Of a DNA stretch of 64,000 nt, positions 9,340 to 19,607 are shown piece by piece. Position numbers and translations under genes: made by a program. The DNA lies in assembly GCA_922989275.2 (NCBI GenBank), contig OV277867.1, positions 44,382,070 to 44,446,069 of the forward strand. Direction: 5' to 3'. Positions within the stretch are counted from its first letter, which is position 1. Each line of letters starts with the position of its first letter. This stretch comes from Gari tellinella (Eukaryota; Mollusca; Bivalvia; Cardiida; Psammobiidae). The notes below the pieces were generated by a model. The model saw only the letters and a list, made by a program, of their open reading frames with translations. It did not search any database and was not told the origin of the DNA.

Positions 9340-9480
9340 TCCTTAAATAAAAAAAATGTAACATTCTATAAAGACAGGTCATCAATATGCTTAATACAAC
9401 ATAAAAGAAATGCAGAAAGCTCCTTTAAAGAGCTTTCTGTATTACTTTTAACCTGCGTTAAGCTGCAAACTTAATATGAA
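9340..9480 (+). repeat. Family F copy with palindrome
   Basis: TAAAAGAAATGCAGAAAGCT pairs with AGCTTTCTGTATTACTTTTA. Flanked by AAGACAGGTCATC and GTTAAGCTGC, as in D/F elements. Outer CAG ends not found. Confidence 0.65.
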
Positions 9481-10103
9481 ACTCTATATAAATGTATCTT
9501 CTGTTGAGTGACTGCTAATGTTACCGTAACTGTACAAGGGAATAGAGTGGGGGAGAGAAAAAAGGTCACTTCTTCAACCAATTATAACCCTATCGAAAAC
9601 TCATCAAAATTCCATCGCCTCCCATAAACCAGTCTAACACAGACGAAGGGTATTTTCCACAAAGCTTCTTCACACATCCGCTTTCACCCCTCAAACCTGT
9701 GGTCATATTAATTTAAAACAATAATGAGCTGTGACTGCGACTAAAATTGCAGTCGAGGACTTGGCAACAAAACTATGTAAACACTGGCCAGGGTCCTGCC
9801 TAATCTTTGTTCATGTGGTCAGCTTCGAACACCTATTGAAATTTTACGAAATGGTTTTATCAACGCGATACAGGCCTCCTTATGTCACAGTGAAAGATCA
9901 CTACTGTCATATATCACCCAAAACGATCCAACAATATTTTGACATAACCTGATTTTGAAAGTTCACAAGATCAATTGAATCGTTATTTCTCAAATAAAGC
10001 TGGGAGCACAGTTGTCAAATATGGGCACAGTACAGGTGCAAGCTACAATTTATTGTCTGCTGTACTGTTTAATCAGAAGTCATAACATAGGGTACATATT
10101 GAT
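9481..10103. other. Unassigned stretch with one open frame
   Basis: A plus-strand open frame, 9731-9952 (about 73 codons), contains no MITE sequence and reads EDLATKLCKHWPGSCLIF in part. It has no recognised domain and no convincing splice or start context. I do not call it a gene. Confidence 0.3.
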
Positions 10104-10288
10104 TTAACCCATTACCCCATCAATGCACCTCTAATTTGTTCCTCTACTGAAGGAAATAGTTCCAATCTATACAGTAATGATTATGCATTATAAGAATTAT
10201 ATTCTATATCATTCTACTTTACTTTCAACCTGCTTCAAGTGGTCAACTATCTTCAGTACTGGAAACAGACTATGGGGAAATGGGTTAA
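10104..10288 (-). mobile_element. Family B MITE, inverted, one hairpin arm lost
   Basis: TTAACCCATTACCCCATCAA to GGGGAAATGGGTTAA. Only the CTTTACTTTCAACCTGCTT arm is kept. Its final TTAA is the first TTAA of the next family C copy. Confidence 0.85.
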
Positions 10289-10535
10289 CTCTTTCCTCCC
10301 TAAAACTTTCAATGGACAATTCCAGTTTCCATTTTAGTCTAGTCCATTTCTGACTTTTAAGGGTTGTTTTTGTCAATGTTTGACATTGTGACAAACAGTG
10401 AAGAACCTGATCAGAGGGCTCCTTTCGGAGCCCTCTGATCAGGGTCTTCACTGTTTGCATAGGACAAGTGTACTATTCACATGTACACTGTTTGAAAAGC
10501 ACGCCTATATGCGGGACTAGGGTTCAAAGAGTTAA
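10285..10535 (+). mobile_element. Family C MITE (complete, 251 bp)
   Basis: TTAACTCTTTCCTCCCTAAA to GGGTTCAAAGAGTTAA. Near-perfect hairpin with both arms carrying CTGATCAGAGGGCTCC/GGAGCCCTCTGATCAG. Confidence 0.9.
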
Positions 10536-10586
10536 GTGTTCATCCATCTTCAAAACTAGAAACAGGCTATGGAGTAATGGGTTATA
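10536..10586 (-). repeat. Family B terminal fragment
   Basis: ATCTTCAAAACTAGAAACAG + GCTATGGAGTAATGGGTTA, the family B left end read inverted. It follows the family C copy directly, so C may have landed between two family B ends. Confidence 0.75.
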
Positions 10587-11058
10587 AGTATTTGAAATAC
10601 TTCCAACTATCGACAGCTATTTCAGAATATCAGATGTCCTGAGCAAGAAACTGTATGGAGTTATAAGGGTCCTGTAGATCTGGATGTTTAACACATTTTC
10701 AACACCTGTAACAACTTGTTTCTATCTAAGAAAGAAATGAATCTTTATGTCCGCATGGATTATAGGCATTCCAGTACCACTTCTAAATCTCTTTGGGCAT
10801 ATTTTTAGCATATTTTTTCCTGGCATATTTTTTCACTGTCTTGATAAAGATGTCTAGTGTTGTTCAGCGCTACCCAAAAAGCCATTTATCATCCTAACAA
10901 GACATAACCCCCTGAAAATCATTCCACAAATATCTATGCTAGCTTTCAACAATTTCTGATGACAGAGAGTCACAGGAACTTTTCTGATATTCATGAATAA
11001 TTCAGCACAAAAATTATAGCTGAAATTTTAGATCAAAAACAGGCCCAATACTCATTCA
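10587..11058. other. Unassigned stretch
   Basis: No recognised element or exon. Contains a short local repeat of GGCATATTTTT (about 10796-10840). Confidence 0.4.
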
Positions 11059-11309
11059 TTAACTCTTTCCTCCCTGAAACTTTAAACGGACAAATCCGGT
11101 TTCAATTTTAGTCTAGTCCATTTCTGACTTTTAAGGGTTGTTTTTGTCATTTTTTGGAATTATGACAAACAGTGAAGACCCTGATCAGAGGGCTCCTTTT
11201 GGAGCCCTCTGATCTGGGTCTTCACTGTTTGCATAGGACATGTGTACTATTCACATGTACACTGTTTTAAAAGCACGCCTATATGCGGGACTAGGGTTCA
11301 AAGAGTTAA
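11059..11309 (+). mobile_element. Family C MITE (complete, 251 bp)
   Basis: TTAACTCTTTCCTCCCTGAA to GGGTTCAAAGAGTTAA. Tip GGGCTCCTTTTGGAGCCC. Confidence 0.9.
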
Positions 11310-11347
11310 GATCAAGAAAGATTGCCCAATCAGGCATGATACACCAC

Positions 11348-11565
11348 TTAACCCATTACTCAATAAATATAGTTTTACATCCTTAATTTATTCCTCCACT
11401 AAAGAAAATAGTTCCATTTTACGCAGTTATGAATATACATAAGAGATATTTCTTATTTCAGCAGATGGTAGCCTAAAGCAGGCTGAAAGTAAAGCAGAAT
11501 GTGTCTTGTGGTGCATTCTGCTTTACTTTTAACCTGCTTCAAGTGGTCTGACTGACTCAACTGTC
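11348..11565 (-). mobile_element. Family B MITE, inverted, 3' end truncated
   Basis: TTAACCCATTACTCAATAAA start, hairpin GGCTGAAAGTAAAGCAGAAT/GCATTCTGCTTTACTTTTAA, truncated after AAGTGGTCTGACTGACTCAA. Confidence 0.85.
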
Positions 11566-11954
11566 TATTATGCTGATGGGCCAACATACTTTTTGCCACT
11601 TTGATGATTTATTTCTAGAATTATACAAAAGTATGACTGTGTTAAAATTCAAACTTCAGTGGATGACAATTTCTGAAGCTGGCGGTTTATTTTCCAGCAC
11701 ATAAAGTTTTTAGCATACAATATGCAAGACACCTGTTCCTGTGCAGTCTGATTAATTATGATTTTGTGTGGGCTCTTACACCTGAGCCCATGATTAATTA
11801 TCAACGATGCAGGATCACTTTACAAGACGAGCACCCCATGCACAGCAACATTGTACCCCGGGTATCTTTTATCCTTCATTACCCGTAAATATCTCCTGCT
11901 TTAAATTGTCCCCTGCAAGATTTGACAAGATATTTGTGCCACAGAGATTACTTT
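11566..11954. other. Unassigned stretch
   Basis: Contains an inverted pair GGGCTCTTACACCTGAGCCC (11769-11788) next to TGATTAATTAT on both sides, a modest local palindrome. No exon seen. Confidence 0.4.
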
Positions 11955-12129
11955 TGTAAACTGTTTAGATCCTGACGAGACACCGTATAACGCAGCATCT
12001 CATCAGGATTCCAACTGTTTGACATGCTGACCCTGTTTTGAAAAGAAAATTAGAAAATTCTATTTTAAGAAACATCAGCAGACGATAATTGTTGCAGAAG
12101 AAACAATCACCCAGCATGCATAGAGTTGA
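11955..12129 (-). mobile_element. Family A MITE, inverted, left end lost
   Basis: Hairpin CTGTTTAGATCCTGACGAGA/TCTCATCAGGATTCCAACTG, then CATGCTGACCCTGTTTTGAA, TTGTTGCAGAAG and terminus CCAGCATGCATAGAGTTGAG. Confidence 0.8.
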
Positions 12130-12711
12130 GTACTGTTTACTACTCATTCATACAGATTCAAGAATAAATATAGCACAATAATGTTTATATTCAATTCCAC
12201 ATCAATTCCTTTAAATGAAACTTTCATTCTCAAGCAGACGACAGTTTCTGCCAACTCATTATTTACGTCTGCCTCCACGATTGTATCAGCCGGTCAAACA
12301 GATGAGCATTTATTTGCTTAAAATTCAACTGGGAGAGCTGTTAATGAATTATTTATATCAGAGACGTGATCTTCGATCTGCAACCATCGGGCAGACATGC
12401 AGACGACAATAATCCACAGATGACACAATTAGCAGACGACAATGATCCTGCCCCGCGATTGCATGACAATCTTTCAAACATACCTATGGCATGCCCTCCT
12501 ATTATTTCATGTCAAATTACAGTCTGATTAATGCAGAATACATGTAAGGTTGTATGTCATGTGCATTGTGAAGACTCATGTGCATTGTGAAGACGGGCTT
12601 AGTGATTTTGTATAGACTTTTGTTTGTCATGATGCACATCGGAAACCAATCTTCCACAATGCATAGTTACAGTCTATCTGAATGCATACAGTCTATCTGC
12701 CTTTTTACAAG
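12130..12711. other. Unassigned stretch with a 19-bp duplication
   Basis: TCATGTGCATTGTGAAGAC occurs twice in tandem at 12557-12594. CAGACGACA words recur near 12233, 12401 and 12433. No exon recognised. Confidence 0.5.
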
Positions 12712-12955
12712 TTAACCCATTACTCTATAAATATGACTTTTTACGCCTCCAATTTATTACTCCACAGAAGAATATTGTTCCAATTTATACAGTCATAAAT
12801 CAGAATGTTTTTTCTATATCCTATCAGATAGTAGCTTAAAGAAGGCTGAAAGTAAAGCAGAATGCACATTAAGGCGCATTCTGCTTTACTTTCAACCTGC
12901 TTTAAGTGGTCACCTATCTCCAGTATTAGAAACAGGCTATGGGGTATTGGGTTAA
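12712..12955 (-). mobile_element. Family B MITE, inverted (complete)
   Basis: TTAACCCATTACTCTATAAA to GGGGTATTGGGTTAA. Hairpin GGCTGAAAGTAAAGCAGAAT/GCATTCTGCTTTACTTTCAA. Right TTAA abuts another partial family B copy. Confidence 0.9.
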
Positions 12956-13110
12956 GTGTATTCCTCCACTGAAGAAAACAGTTCCATTTATAATGAATAA
13001 GCACCTTAAGAAATAGTTTCTATATATCCCAATATGGTAGCTTAAAGCAGGCTGAAGTAAAGCAGAATGCGCCATACTTTCAACCTGCTTTAAGTGGTCA
13101 TCTGTTGTAG
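12956..13110 (-). repeat. Family B internal fragment, inverted
   Basis: GTATTCCTCCACTGAAGAAA through GGCTGAAGTAAAGCAGAATG + CGCC, then CATACTTTCAACCTGCTTTA. The inner half of the right hairpin arm is deleted. Both termini absent. Confidence 0.8.
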
Positions 13111-13607
13111 CAGAAAACATTTTACATCGCTTAAACATGAAACATTGCAGGAAATCAACAATTACTGAAGTAGCAGACAATTTATTCATACCAGATAATA
13201 CCGATAGTTACTGTTAACAGTATCAGTAATTTCAACAACCTTCCACTTTTTTTTCAGAACCATTAATAATTGCATAAACATTACGAGCTCATAAAATATT
13301 CATTGCAATATGATTTTAACGATTTCATTACAAAGCCATTCCCCTCTTTGGAGCCCCTATGTATTCGGGTATCAATCAGCTCATCAGAAAAAATTGACTT
13401 CGGGGTCGCGGAGAAACGCAAAGTTGATACAGTCTAAAAACGAGGTTTTCAGACACAATACAAATAAAATTGAACACACCATCCATTCAACCTTAACCAG
13501 GTAGAACTAACTTATGTGGCCTCCGACACCCGTCCACCCGCAGGACTCAAAACGTCTTACAGCAAATTACCTTCATGATTGTGCTTAATCACGCAAGCCT
13601 AAATAGA
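13111..13607. other. Unassigned stretch
   Basis: Includes a slightly GC-richer piece around 13330-13420 with an open frame (13310-13504) but no domain or splice evidence. Confidence 0.35.
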
Positions 13608-13812
13608 CTATAACCCCTCTATTACGACCACTAAAAACAAAGACACCGTATTGGTTGTTAAAGTCAAACTGCAGTTTTAAGCAAGATCAAATTTAAGCAG
13701 AAAGCTCCTGAAGGAGCTCTCTGCTTTACTTTCATACTGCTTTTAGCAGCACCTTTCTTTTAAATCTTACAACTTTGATTTTAGTGGTTCAAAATGTGAG
13801 GGTGTTACAGTA
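13608..13812 (+). mobile_element. Family D MITE, diverged
   Basis: ATAACCCCTCTATTACGACC to GTGAGGGTGTTACAGTATAA. Core AAGCAAGATCAAATTTAAGC/GCTTTACTTTCATACTGCTT with tip GAAAGCTCCTGAAGGAGC. Terminal CAG partly eroded. Confidence 0.75.
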
Positions 13813-14058
13813 TAAGGTAGAAAAGGTTGCCTTTACTTAGTCATCAGGTAAATATGAGAGACATTAATAGATTGTCAATGACAGTTTTAACTGTAACATT
13901 TGCAGGCTTTACTTATCTCTCATAGAAATGCCTTTCCACGCTTCCTCGCTGATATCTGATAACACATTCTTCCAAATACAGAACCAGAGAATCCATTGAA
14001 AATGTCCTAGCATAAATAGTTACAGTCAGACATAAGTTAAGCAAAGACAGGGCAGTCA

Positions 14059-14315
14059 TTAACCCATTACCCCATACACCCTTGTTAAAAACTGCTAGGA
14101 GACCACTTAAAGCTGGTTGAAAGTAAAGCAGAATGTGCCTAAAGGCACATTCTGCATTACTTTTAGCCTGCTTTAAGCTATGCAATATACTAGGATATAG
14201 GAAATATTTCTTACACTCTATATTCATTACTGTATAAAATGGAACTATTTTCTTCAGTGGAGGAATGAAATAAATACATCAAACGTGTATATCTATATAT
14301 GGAGTAATGGGTTAA
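14059..14315 (+). mobile_element. Family B MITE (complete)
   Basis: TTAACCCATTACCCCATACA to GGAGTAATGGGTTAA. Hairpin tip GTGCCTAAAGGCAC. Confidence 0.9.
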
Positions 14316-14644
14316 AGCATGTTTGCGTATCAACAGATGGTATAGCAAGTGACAGTATGCTCATAAATTCACCGTATAAGTTCTAATTCCAAGTACCACA
14401 GATGCTTGGCCTGACATTGTGGCAATAAAGCCTAGCAGAAACTGTCAGAAAACAATATAGGCAACAAAACTGATTCACCTCTACCTCTTAATGGCACTTT
14501 CAACTTCCATCTCTCAAACAAATTGGAGAGAAACAAAATGAAGAGACACACTTAAATTCTACGACTGACAGATACAGTTGAACTGTGGCATCTTAAAATC
14601 ACTAAAGTCGAACTTATTTAGTCTTCAAAGTTAAAATGTAGCTT

Positions 14645-14791
14645 TTCAGCCTGCTTTAAGCTATTACCTGCTGGAATAAGGAAAGTATTAAATATGACAC
14701 ATATTCATTACGGTATATATTGGAACTATTTTCTTCAGCGGATGAACAAAATGCATGTGCTAAAAGTCGCTTCTATAAGGGAAAGGGTTAA
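14645..14791 (+). mobile_element. Family B MITE, right half
   Basis: From CAGCCTGCTTTAAGCTATTA to GGGAAAGGGTTAA. The right half is nearly identical to that of 816-1066, including ATTAAATATGACACATAT. Left arm absent. Confidence 0.8.
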
Positions 14792-14819
14792 GGTCAATAT
14801 TCGTGGTAGAAAAGAGTGA

Positions 14820-15044
14820 TTAACCCTGTGAACACTAGGTAATGTTGTCTTATATTGTCATCTGCAATAATTGTCTTCTGTTACTCTTCTACAAAAAGAA
14901 CTTTCGAAAATCTCTTACAAATAGGGTTAGAGTGCAATAAAGTTGGGATCCTGATGAGATGCTGTGATACACAGCGTCTCATATGGATGCAGACTCTTTA
15001 CAAAGATACAGTTTTTCCACTTAATAAGCATGCAAAGAGCTCAA
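14820..15044 (+). mobile_element. Family A MITE, diverged, full span
   Basis: TTAACCCTGTGAACACTAGG start, TCTGCAATAATTGTCTTCTG internal motif, hairpin GGGATCCTGATGAGATGCTG/CAGCGTCTCATATGGATGCA, end AGCATGCAAAGAGCTCAA. Confidence 0.75.
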
Positions 15045-15396
15045 CTTTATGTGGTGAAAATATCATATGTACTTTTTATCTTGTTGTTTGCTTAATTTTC
15101 ATTTCAAATTTTCAGTGGTTTGTTCTTTAATTCAAGAAATATCCCTAAAGGTATCTAACAAGGCCAGCATTTCATCAGGCTCCAAACTGTTGTTTGGAAA
15201 TGCATGTCAAATTAGGATTATAGCACTGTAGAGTTCATGGAATAAAAACTCATCTAATGATTCAAAGTTAACTAGATCGTGACCGTGAACATGTGACAGT
15301 TATTGCATGATGAGGAGAAACATTCCAATTCCAGTAACTGATGTCTGCTTTCAAATTAACTGACTGCCGAAGTTCTAAATTTAACTTTACACTGTA

Positions 15397-15490
15397 CAGA
15401 AACACCTCACTACTATGAACACTAAAACGAAAGCTAATTGATTGTATAAAAGACAGGTGACAGCTTAAAGCAAGGTGAAAGTAAAACAGA
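15397..15490 (+). mobile_element. Family D MITE, left half
   Basis: TA then CAGAAACACCTCACTACTAT through the left core arm AAAGCAAGGTGAAAGTAAAA. The right half is missing, and a complete copy begins 42 bp later. Confidence 0.8.
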
Positions 15491-15531
15491 ATTGTTGTAG
15501 AATATCAATAACATTCTGATCAAATACTATA

Positions 15532-15737
15532 CAGTAAAACCTCGCTATTACGACCACTAAAATGAAGGCTAATTGATTGTATAATAGACAGGTGGCAGCT
15601 TAAAGCAAGGTGACAGTAAAACAGAAAGCTCCTATAGGAGCTTTTCTGTTTTACTGTCACCTTGCTTTAAGTAATCACCTGTCTTAAACACCCAATAATT
15701 CACACAACTTAGTAATCGTAATAGCGAGGTTTAACTG
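15532..15737 (+). mobile_element. Family D MITE (complete, 206 bp)
   Basis: TA-flanked CAGTAAAACCTCGCTATTAC ... GTAATAGCGAGGTTTAACTG. Core AAAGCAAGGTGACAGTAAAA with tip GAAAGCTCCTATAGGAGC. Confidence 0.9.
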
Positions 15738-15814
15738 TATTTCATAATGTGTCTGAGCTGAAACCTTTTGAAAGATTCTGCATTATTTTGCCCTGTATTA
15801 AGTAGACACCTGTT

Positions 15815-16114
15815 TTAAGTGAGCTTGCATGATGCAACTTTAATTGCAATTAATACTGCATAACTGTTCAGTTCCTTTTTTAAAGTCGAAAACAAAAAAA
15901 TAACTCGTTAATATTAAAAGATCTTTTATCGCAGCTTTTCACAAAACTTTGTAAAAAAGGAATTATTCTTTGATGTAAGTTCTACTAAAAGGAAACAACG
16001 TTATTAGTCTGTCCTAAGAGAGTTTCCCCGATCTTGATCAAACAAAGTCGGTAACTTCTAAATGAGTATAGCGAATACACCAATCAATTATTCACACAAT
16101 CCAAGGGGACTTAC
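15815..16114. other. Unassigned stretch
   Basis: No MITE. The minus-strand donor of the segment at 16115-16302 lies at 16109-16114. Confidence 0.4.
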
Positions 16115-16302
16115 TTCATCAATGCTTTGTGAGTTTGAACTTTTATAGCAATCAAAGTTTGTGAAAGTGCACATTCGTGCTCAACCATGATTGGTCTAAA
16201 TCCTTCAGATGCTTTAAAGATGTTGTCTACAAGAAATACAGTCAGCTCATATTCTGAAATCAACTTCCTCTTCCCCATTATCCATACTTGTGTTAAATAC
16301 AA
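16115..16302 (-). CDS. Possible internal exon (unrecognised protein)
   Basis: On the minus strand an open frame reads MGKRKLISEYELTVFLVDNI and on to ...IAIKVQTHKALM, then meets GTAAGTCC, a consensus donor at 16109-16114. Two candidate acceptors lie inside: GATTTCAG before AATATGAG, and TATTTCTTGTAG before ACAACATC. The segment contains no MITE sequence. No domain is recognised, and the phase does not match the first exon at 52199-52356 directly. It could be a chance open frame. Confidence 0.25.
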
Positions 16303-16312
16303 TCTAGGCTAC

Positions 16313-16379
16313 AAACAGTTTGGATCCTGATCAGGCCCACCACATTTGGGGCCTGACCAGGCTCCAAACTGTTTGCAAA
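16313..16379 (+). repeat. Family A hairpin, GGCCC-tip subtype
   Basis: CAAACAGTTTGGATCCTGAT + CAGGCCC pairs with GGGGCCTGACCAGGCTCCAA + ACTGTTTG. Tips ending in GGCCCCACA also occur at 21591 and 26560. Confidence 0.75.
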
Positions 16380-16525
16380 GTGTTGGGAACAGGGTTCCTA
16401 GATTCCAAGGTTAAATTAGAGATAAGTTGACGGCTACATCACACATCAAAGATTTATTGATTCCGGTGGAATCTTGCCAAGAAACAAAAATTTAGCTCTA
16501 GCAATAAAACAGCATATGCAAACGC

Positions 16526-16717
16526 CAGGGCTCCAGATAAGAGGGAGTAAACTGAACAAATTCAAATTTTTCTCACTTATTTCAGCACCAAATCCTATGG
16601 TGTTACTACTCATTAGAATCGTCTCGAAGAGGCGATTCTAATGAGTAGTGACACCATAGGGTTTACTGAAGAAATAAGATTTTAGATTTTGAAATACTCC
16701 CCTTATCTGGAGCTCTG
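16526..16717 (+). mobile_element. Family E hAT-like MITE with 6-bp TSD
   Basis: CAGGGCTCCAGATAAGAGGG ... CCCCTTATCTGGAGCTCTG flanked by AAACGC at 16520-16525 and 16718-16723. The palindrome around GAATCGTCTCGAAGAGGCGATTC is nearly perfect. Confidence 0.9.
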
Positions 16718-16908
16718 AAACGCTAGTAAGACGTTGAAGTAAGCCAACCAAGTTTATATCCAATTCCAACACTTATATGAATTAATGTATAAAATGCATG
16801 TTGTGAGATATTCTTTAAAAGAATAGCTGTTGAGAATCTTAATACTTTGAATGCCCAATATTTCGTATGCTGCGTTTGAACATTGCAGGGCTGGTTTCAA
16901 GCCTTTGC

Positions 16909-17092
16909 CAAGGGCTCCAGATAAGGGGGGTATTTCAAAATCTAAAATCTTTATAACCCTATGGAATCACTACTCATTAGAATCGTCTCTTTGAGACGAT
17001 TCTAATGAGTAGTAACACCATAGGATTTGGTGCTGAAATAAGTGAGGAAATGTTGAATTTGTTCAGATTACTCTCTCTTTTCTGGAGCCCTG
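16909..17092 (+). mobile_element. Family E hAT-like MITE
   Basis: CAAGGGCTCCAGATAAGGGG ... TTTCTGGAGCCCTG. Flanks CTTTGC/CTGTGC match at 5 of 6, consistent with an aged 6-bp duplication. Confidence 0.85.
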
Positions 17093-17266
17093 CTGTGCCT
17101 ACTGGGATTTGTTCTCTACCATAGAATGTCTTCTCTCAGCTGTGTGGGGATATTATAAGCATTGACATTTATACCTTCTTATACTAAAATTAATGCAAAA
17201 AGTCCTCTCCACTGTACAGTCAGTGCTGTATAATATTGACATTCACTAGAAGATCAGGGTGTTTCC

Positions 17267-17521
17267 TTAATCCATTACCCCATAAATACGCCTTTTTACG
17301 CCTTTAATATATTCCTACACTGATGAAAACAGTGTAAATTTATACAGACATGAATATGTATCATAAGAAACGTTTTCTATATTCTTGAAGATCGTAGCTT
17401 AAAGCAGGCTGAAAGTAAAGCAGAATGTGCCTTAAGGCGCATTCTGCTTTATTTTCAACCTGCTTTAAGAGGTAAACTGTCTTCAAAACTGAAAACAACA
17501 TATTATGGGGTAATGGGTTAA
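17267..17521 (-). mobile_element. Family B MITE, inverted (complete, 255 bp)
   Basis: TTAATCCATTACCCCATAAA to GGGGTAATGGGTTAA. Hairpin tip GTGCCTTAAGGCGC. Confidence 0.9.
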
Positions 17522-17935
17522 GACAGGTTTAAGTTTAATTTTTAATGCAGAATCAAAATAATGCAAAAAGAGTTGCAAATCTGTTGTACGAGATAAGAAT
17601 GCTTCTTTATTTAATGACCGGTTGATGCATGTTTAACTGATCTGCACAACTACAGGAATGCATGTGAAACCATTAAATTACCTTGCTGAACATAACTTTC
17701 TGGGTGACCAACCCTCTTCATGCTGTGAGAACTATTACACATAATAGGAGTTCATTGCTGCTTTCCTGGTAAAAACTTGCCAGAGAAAATGCTATAATTG
17801 AATTAAGAGAACTTAGAAGTCTATCAATTAGTTCCTATTACTGAGAGAGAACTTTTCTAACAGTCTCACCGACTGCAGTAATTATAATTTTCCCCATCTA
17901 TTTTCTCATTTTCGCTTGTCCCCATTACTTATTCT
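17522..17935. other. Unassigned stretch
   Basis: No recognised repeat or exon. Confidence 0.4.
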
Positions 17936-18164
17936 TTAACGCTTTAAATGTTACCAGGTAAGTGATTTTTTTCATCTGCAATGATTGTTGGTCTGCTACT
18001 GATCTAAAATTAGACCTTTCATAAAGATTCTTTAAAGAAAGAGTAACTATAAAAGTGTCAAACACTAGTTTGGATCCAGACAAGACACTGCATGAGATAT
18101 ACGGTATCTCATCAGGAACAGAACTGTTTATAAAAGATTTACCACTAGCTTGCTTCAGAGTTAA
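17936..18164 (+). mobile_element. Family A MITE, diverged, full span
   Basis: TTAACGCTTTAAATGTTACC start, TCTGCAATGATTGTTGGTCT, hairpin AGTTTGGATCCAGACAAGAC/GTATCTCATCAGGAACAGAA, end CTAGCTTGCTTCAGAGTTAA. Confidence 0.8.
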
Positions 18165-18171
18165 TATCGGA

Positions 18172-18300
18172 ATGTCAGCCCTCTGATCAGGGTCTGCACT
18201 GTCATTTTGCAAGAAATCAACCCTCAATAGTCAAAAAGGGACTAGACCTAATTTAGAAATTGGAATGGTCCATTAAAAGTTTCAGGGGTGAATGAGTTAA
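18172..18300 (-). mobile_element. Family C MITE fragment, inverted
   Basis: AGCCCTCTGATCAGGGTCTG (one arm) through AGTCAAAAAGGGACTAGACC to GTTTCAGGGGTGAATGAGTTAA. Abuts the family A copy ending at 18164. Confidence 0.8.
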
Positions 18301-18781
18301 AGACCAGAGGAATCATTGTCCATCATGTTATTATAGCTCTCTTAGTTTAATGCTGCTTTAAGTATACTACTCTCCACCCCAGGCCATGTTCATCTGGTCC
18401 ACCATTCACTTAAACATCCATATTTTCATTACCATTATGCTAGCAGCTTTATTACATTAATGGAAATAAAGCCCAAACACCGGCCAGTTCCTTCAAGCGA
18501 CCATTACTGTCAGCCACAGTTGTTTTCCTGGGGTCAGTTCCTGGCAGCAAATTGCTGCAATCACTGCAGCCGCTGACCGGTAAAATGCGGCCATAAACGC
18601 TCATCAATGGCCGAGTGACAAAACCAGTGCAGAGGACATCAATATTAGACCCGGTCATCACAATGTTATTGATTCAATAAACGGGTCCTAACACATCCCA
18701 TATTCCCCCATGTTTTTCCGAGAAATGACCGCTGGTCAGCTTGGAGCAATACTGATTTTGATCCGTGATTACTGACCGTCG
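18301..18781. other. MITE-free, GC-richer unique island
   Basis: 18470-18780 is visibly richer in G+C than its surroundings, with words such as CTGCAGCCGCTGACCGGT and ATGACCGCTGGTCAGC. It precedes the coding relic at 18782-19001 and may be its intron or former upstream exon. A minus-strand open frame (18452-18661) exists but has no recognised domain. Confidence 0.4.
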
Positions 18782-19001
18782 ATGATTTATTTTGCAGGGA
18801 TCAATAAGCCAGTGTTGGAAACTGTTTTCTTACAGGCGGAGAGATTTGACAATGTCATCAGAGCTATTAAGCCCATTGTAGAGATCCAAAACAAGATCCT
18901 CCACCAGGCTCGGTGCTTTTAATGACTTTCTCAAGGATGTGCAAGAACAACGGCTTATGTTGTACTACATGGCTAATATGGCCAAACAATTTCTAAATTG
19001 A
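18782..19001 (+). pseudogene. Frameshifted C-terminal coding relic
   Basis: Frame 1 (18782-18919) reads MIYFAGINKPVLETVFLQAE, then RFDNVIRAIKPIVEIQNKIL and HQ, before a stop at 18920. One base out of frame, 18909 onward reads LGAFNDFLKDVQEQRLMLYY and MANMAKQFLN to a TGA at 18999-19001. Both halves are amphipathic and helical in character and join at CACCAG/CTCGGT with a single extra base. A possible acceptor TTTTGCAG ends at 18797 and another, TTTTCTTACAG, at 18835. I read it as the C-terminal exon of a protein I cannot name, broken by a 1-bp insertion, or as an exon with an assembly error. No AATAAA follows closely. Confidence 0.5.
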
Positions 19002-19109
19002 ACTAAAGTTAACCAATGAAGGTCTTGGTTTATGGAAAGCAGCATCCTGAAGAGTCAATCACTTGTTTTGAAGTTTTATCTAGCTGAATCTCTAAGTGAG
19101 TGAATGGAT
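19002..19109. other. Unassigned, downstream of the coding relic
   Basis: No polyadenylation signal or repeat recognised. Confidence 0.4.
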
Positions 19110-19607
19110 TTAACCCATTCTCCCATAGATACACCTTTTTTACGCTTTTAAATTATTGCTCCGCTGAAGAAAATAGTTCCAGTTTATACAGTCATAAATA
19201 TGTACGAAAAGAAATATTTTCTATATCCTCGCAGGTTTTAGCTTAACTCTTTCCTCCCTGAAACGTTTAATGGACAATTCCAGTTTCCAATTTAGCCTAG
19301 TCCATTTCTGACTTTTAAGGGTTGTTTTTTTCAATGTTTGGCATTACGACAAACAGTGAAGACCCTAATCATAGGGCTCCTTTCGGAGCCCTCTGATCTG
19401 GGTCTTCACTGTTTGCATAGGACAAGTGCACATTTCACATGTACACTGTTTGAAAATGACGTCTATATGCGGGACTAGGGTTCAAAGGGTTAAAACAGGT
19501 TGAAAGTACAGTAGAATGTGCCTTAGGGTGCAGTCTGCTTTACTTTTCATCCTGCTTTAAGTGGTCACCTATTTTCAATAATAACAAACAGGCTATGGGG
19601 TAATTAA
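19110..19607 (-). mobile_element. Family B MITE interrupted by family C at TTAA
   Basis: TTAACCCATTCTCCCATAGA start, family B body to GGTTTTAGC, then TTAA, the family C copy 19247-19489, TTAA, and the family B hairpin resumes AACAGGTTGAAAGTACAGTA and ends GGCTATGGGGTAATTAA. Without C the copy is about 250 bp, the normal family length. Confidence 0.95.
19247..19489 (+). mobile_element. Family C MITE nested in family B
   Basis: CTCTTTCCTCCCTGAAACGT ... GACTAGGGTTCAAAGGG bounded by TTAA at 19243-19246 and 19490-19493. The host family B consensus has a single TTAA here (GCTTAAAGCAGG), so the duplication of TTAA is seen directly. Confidence 0.95.
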
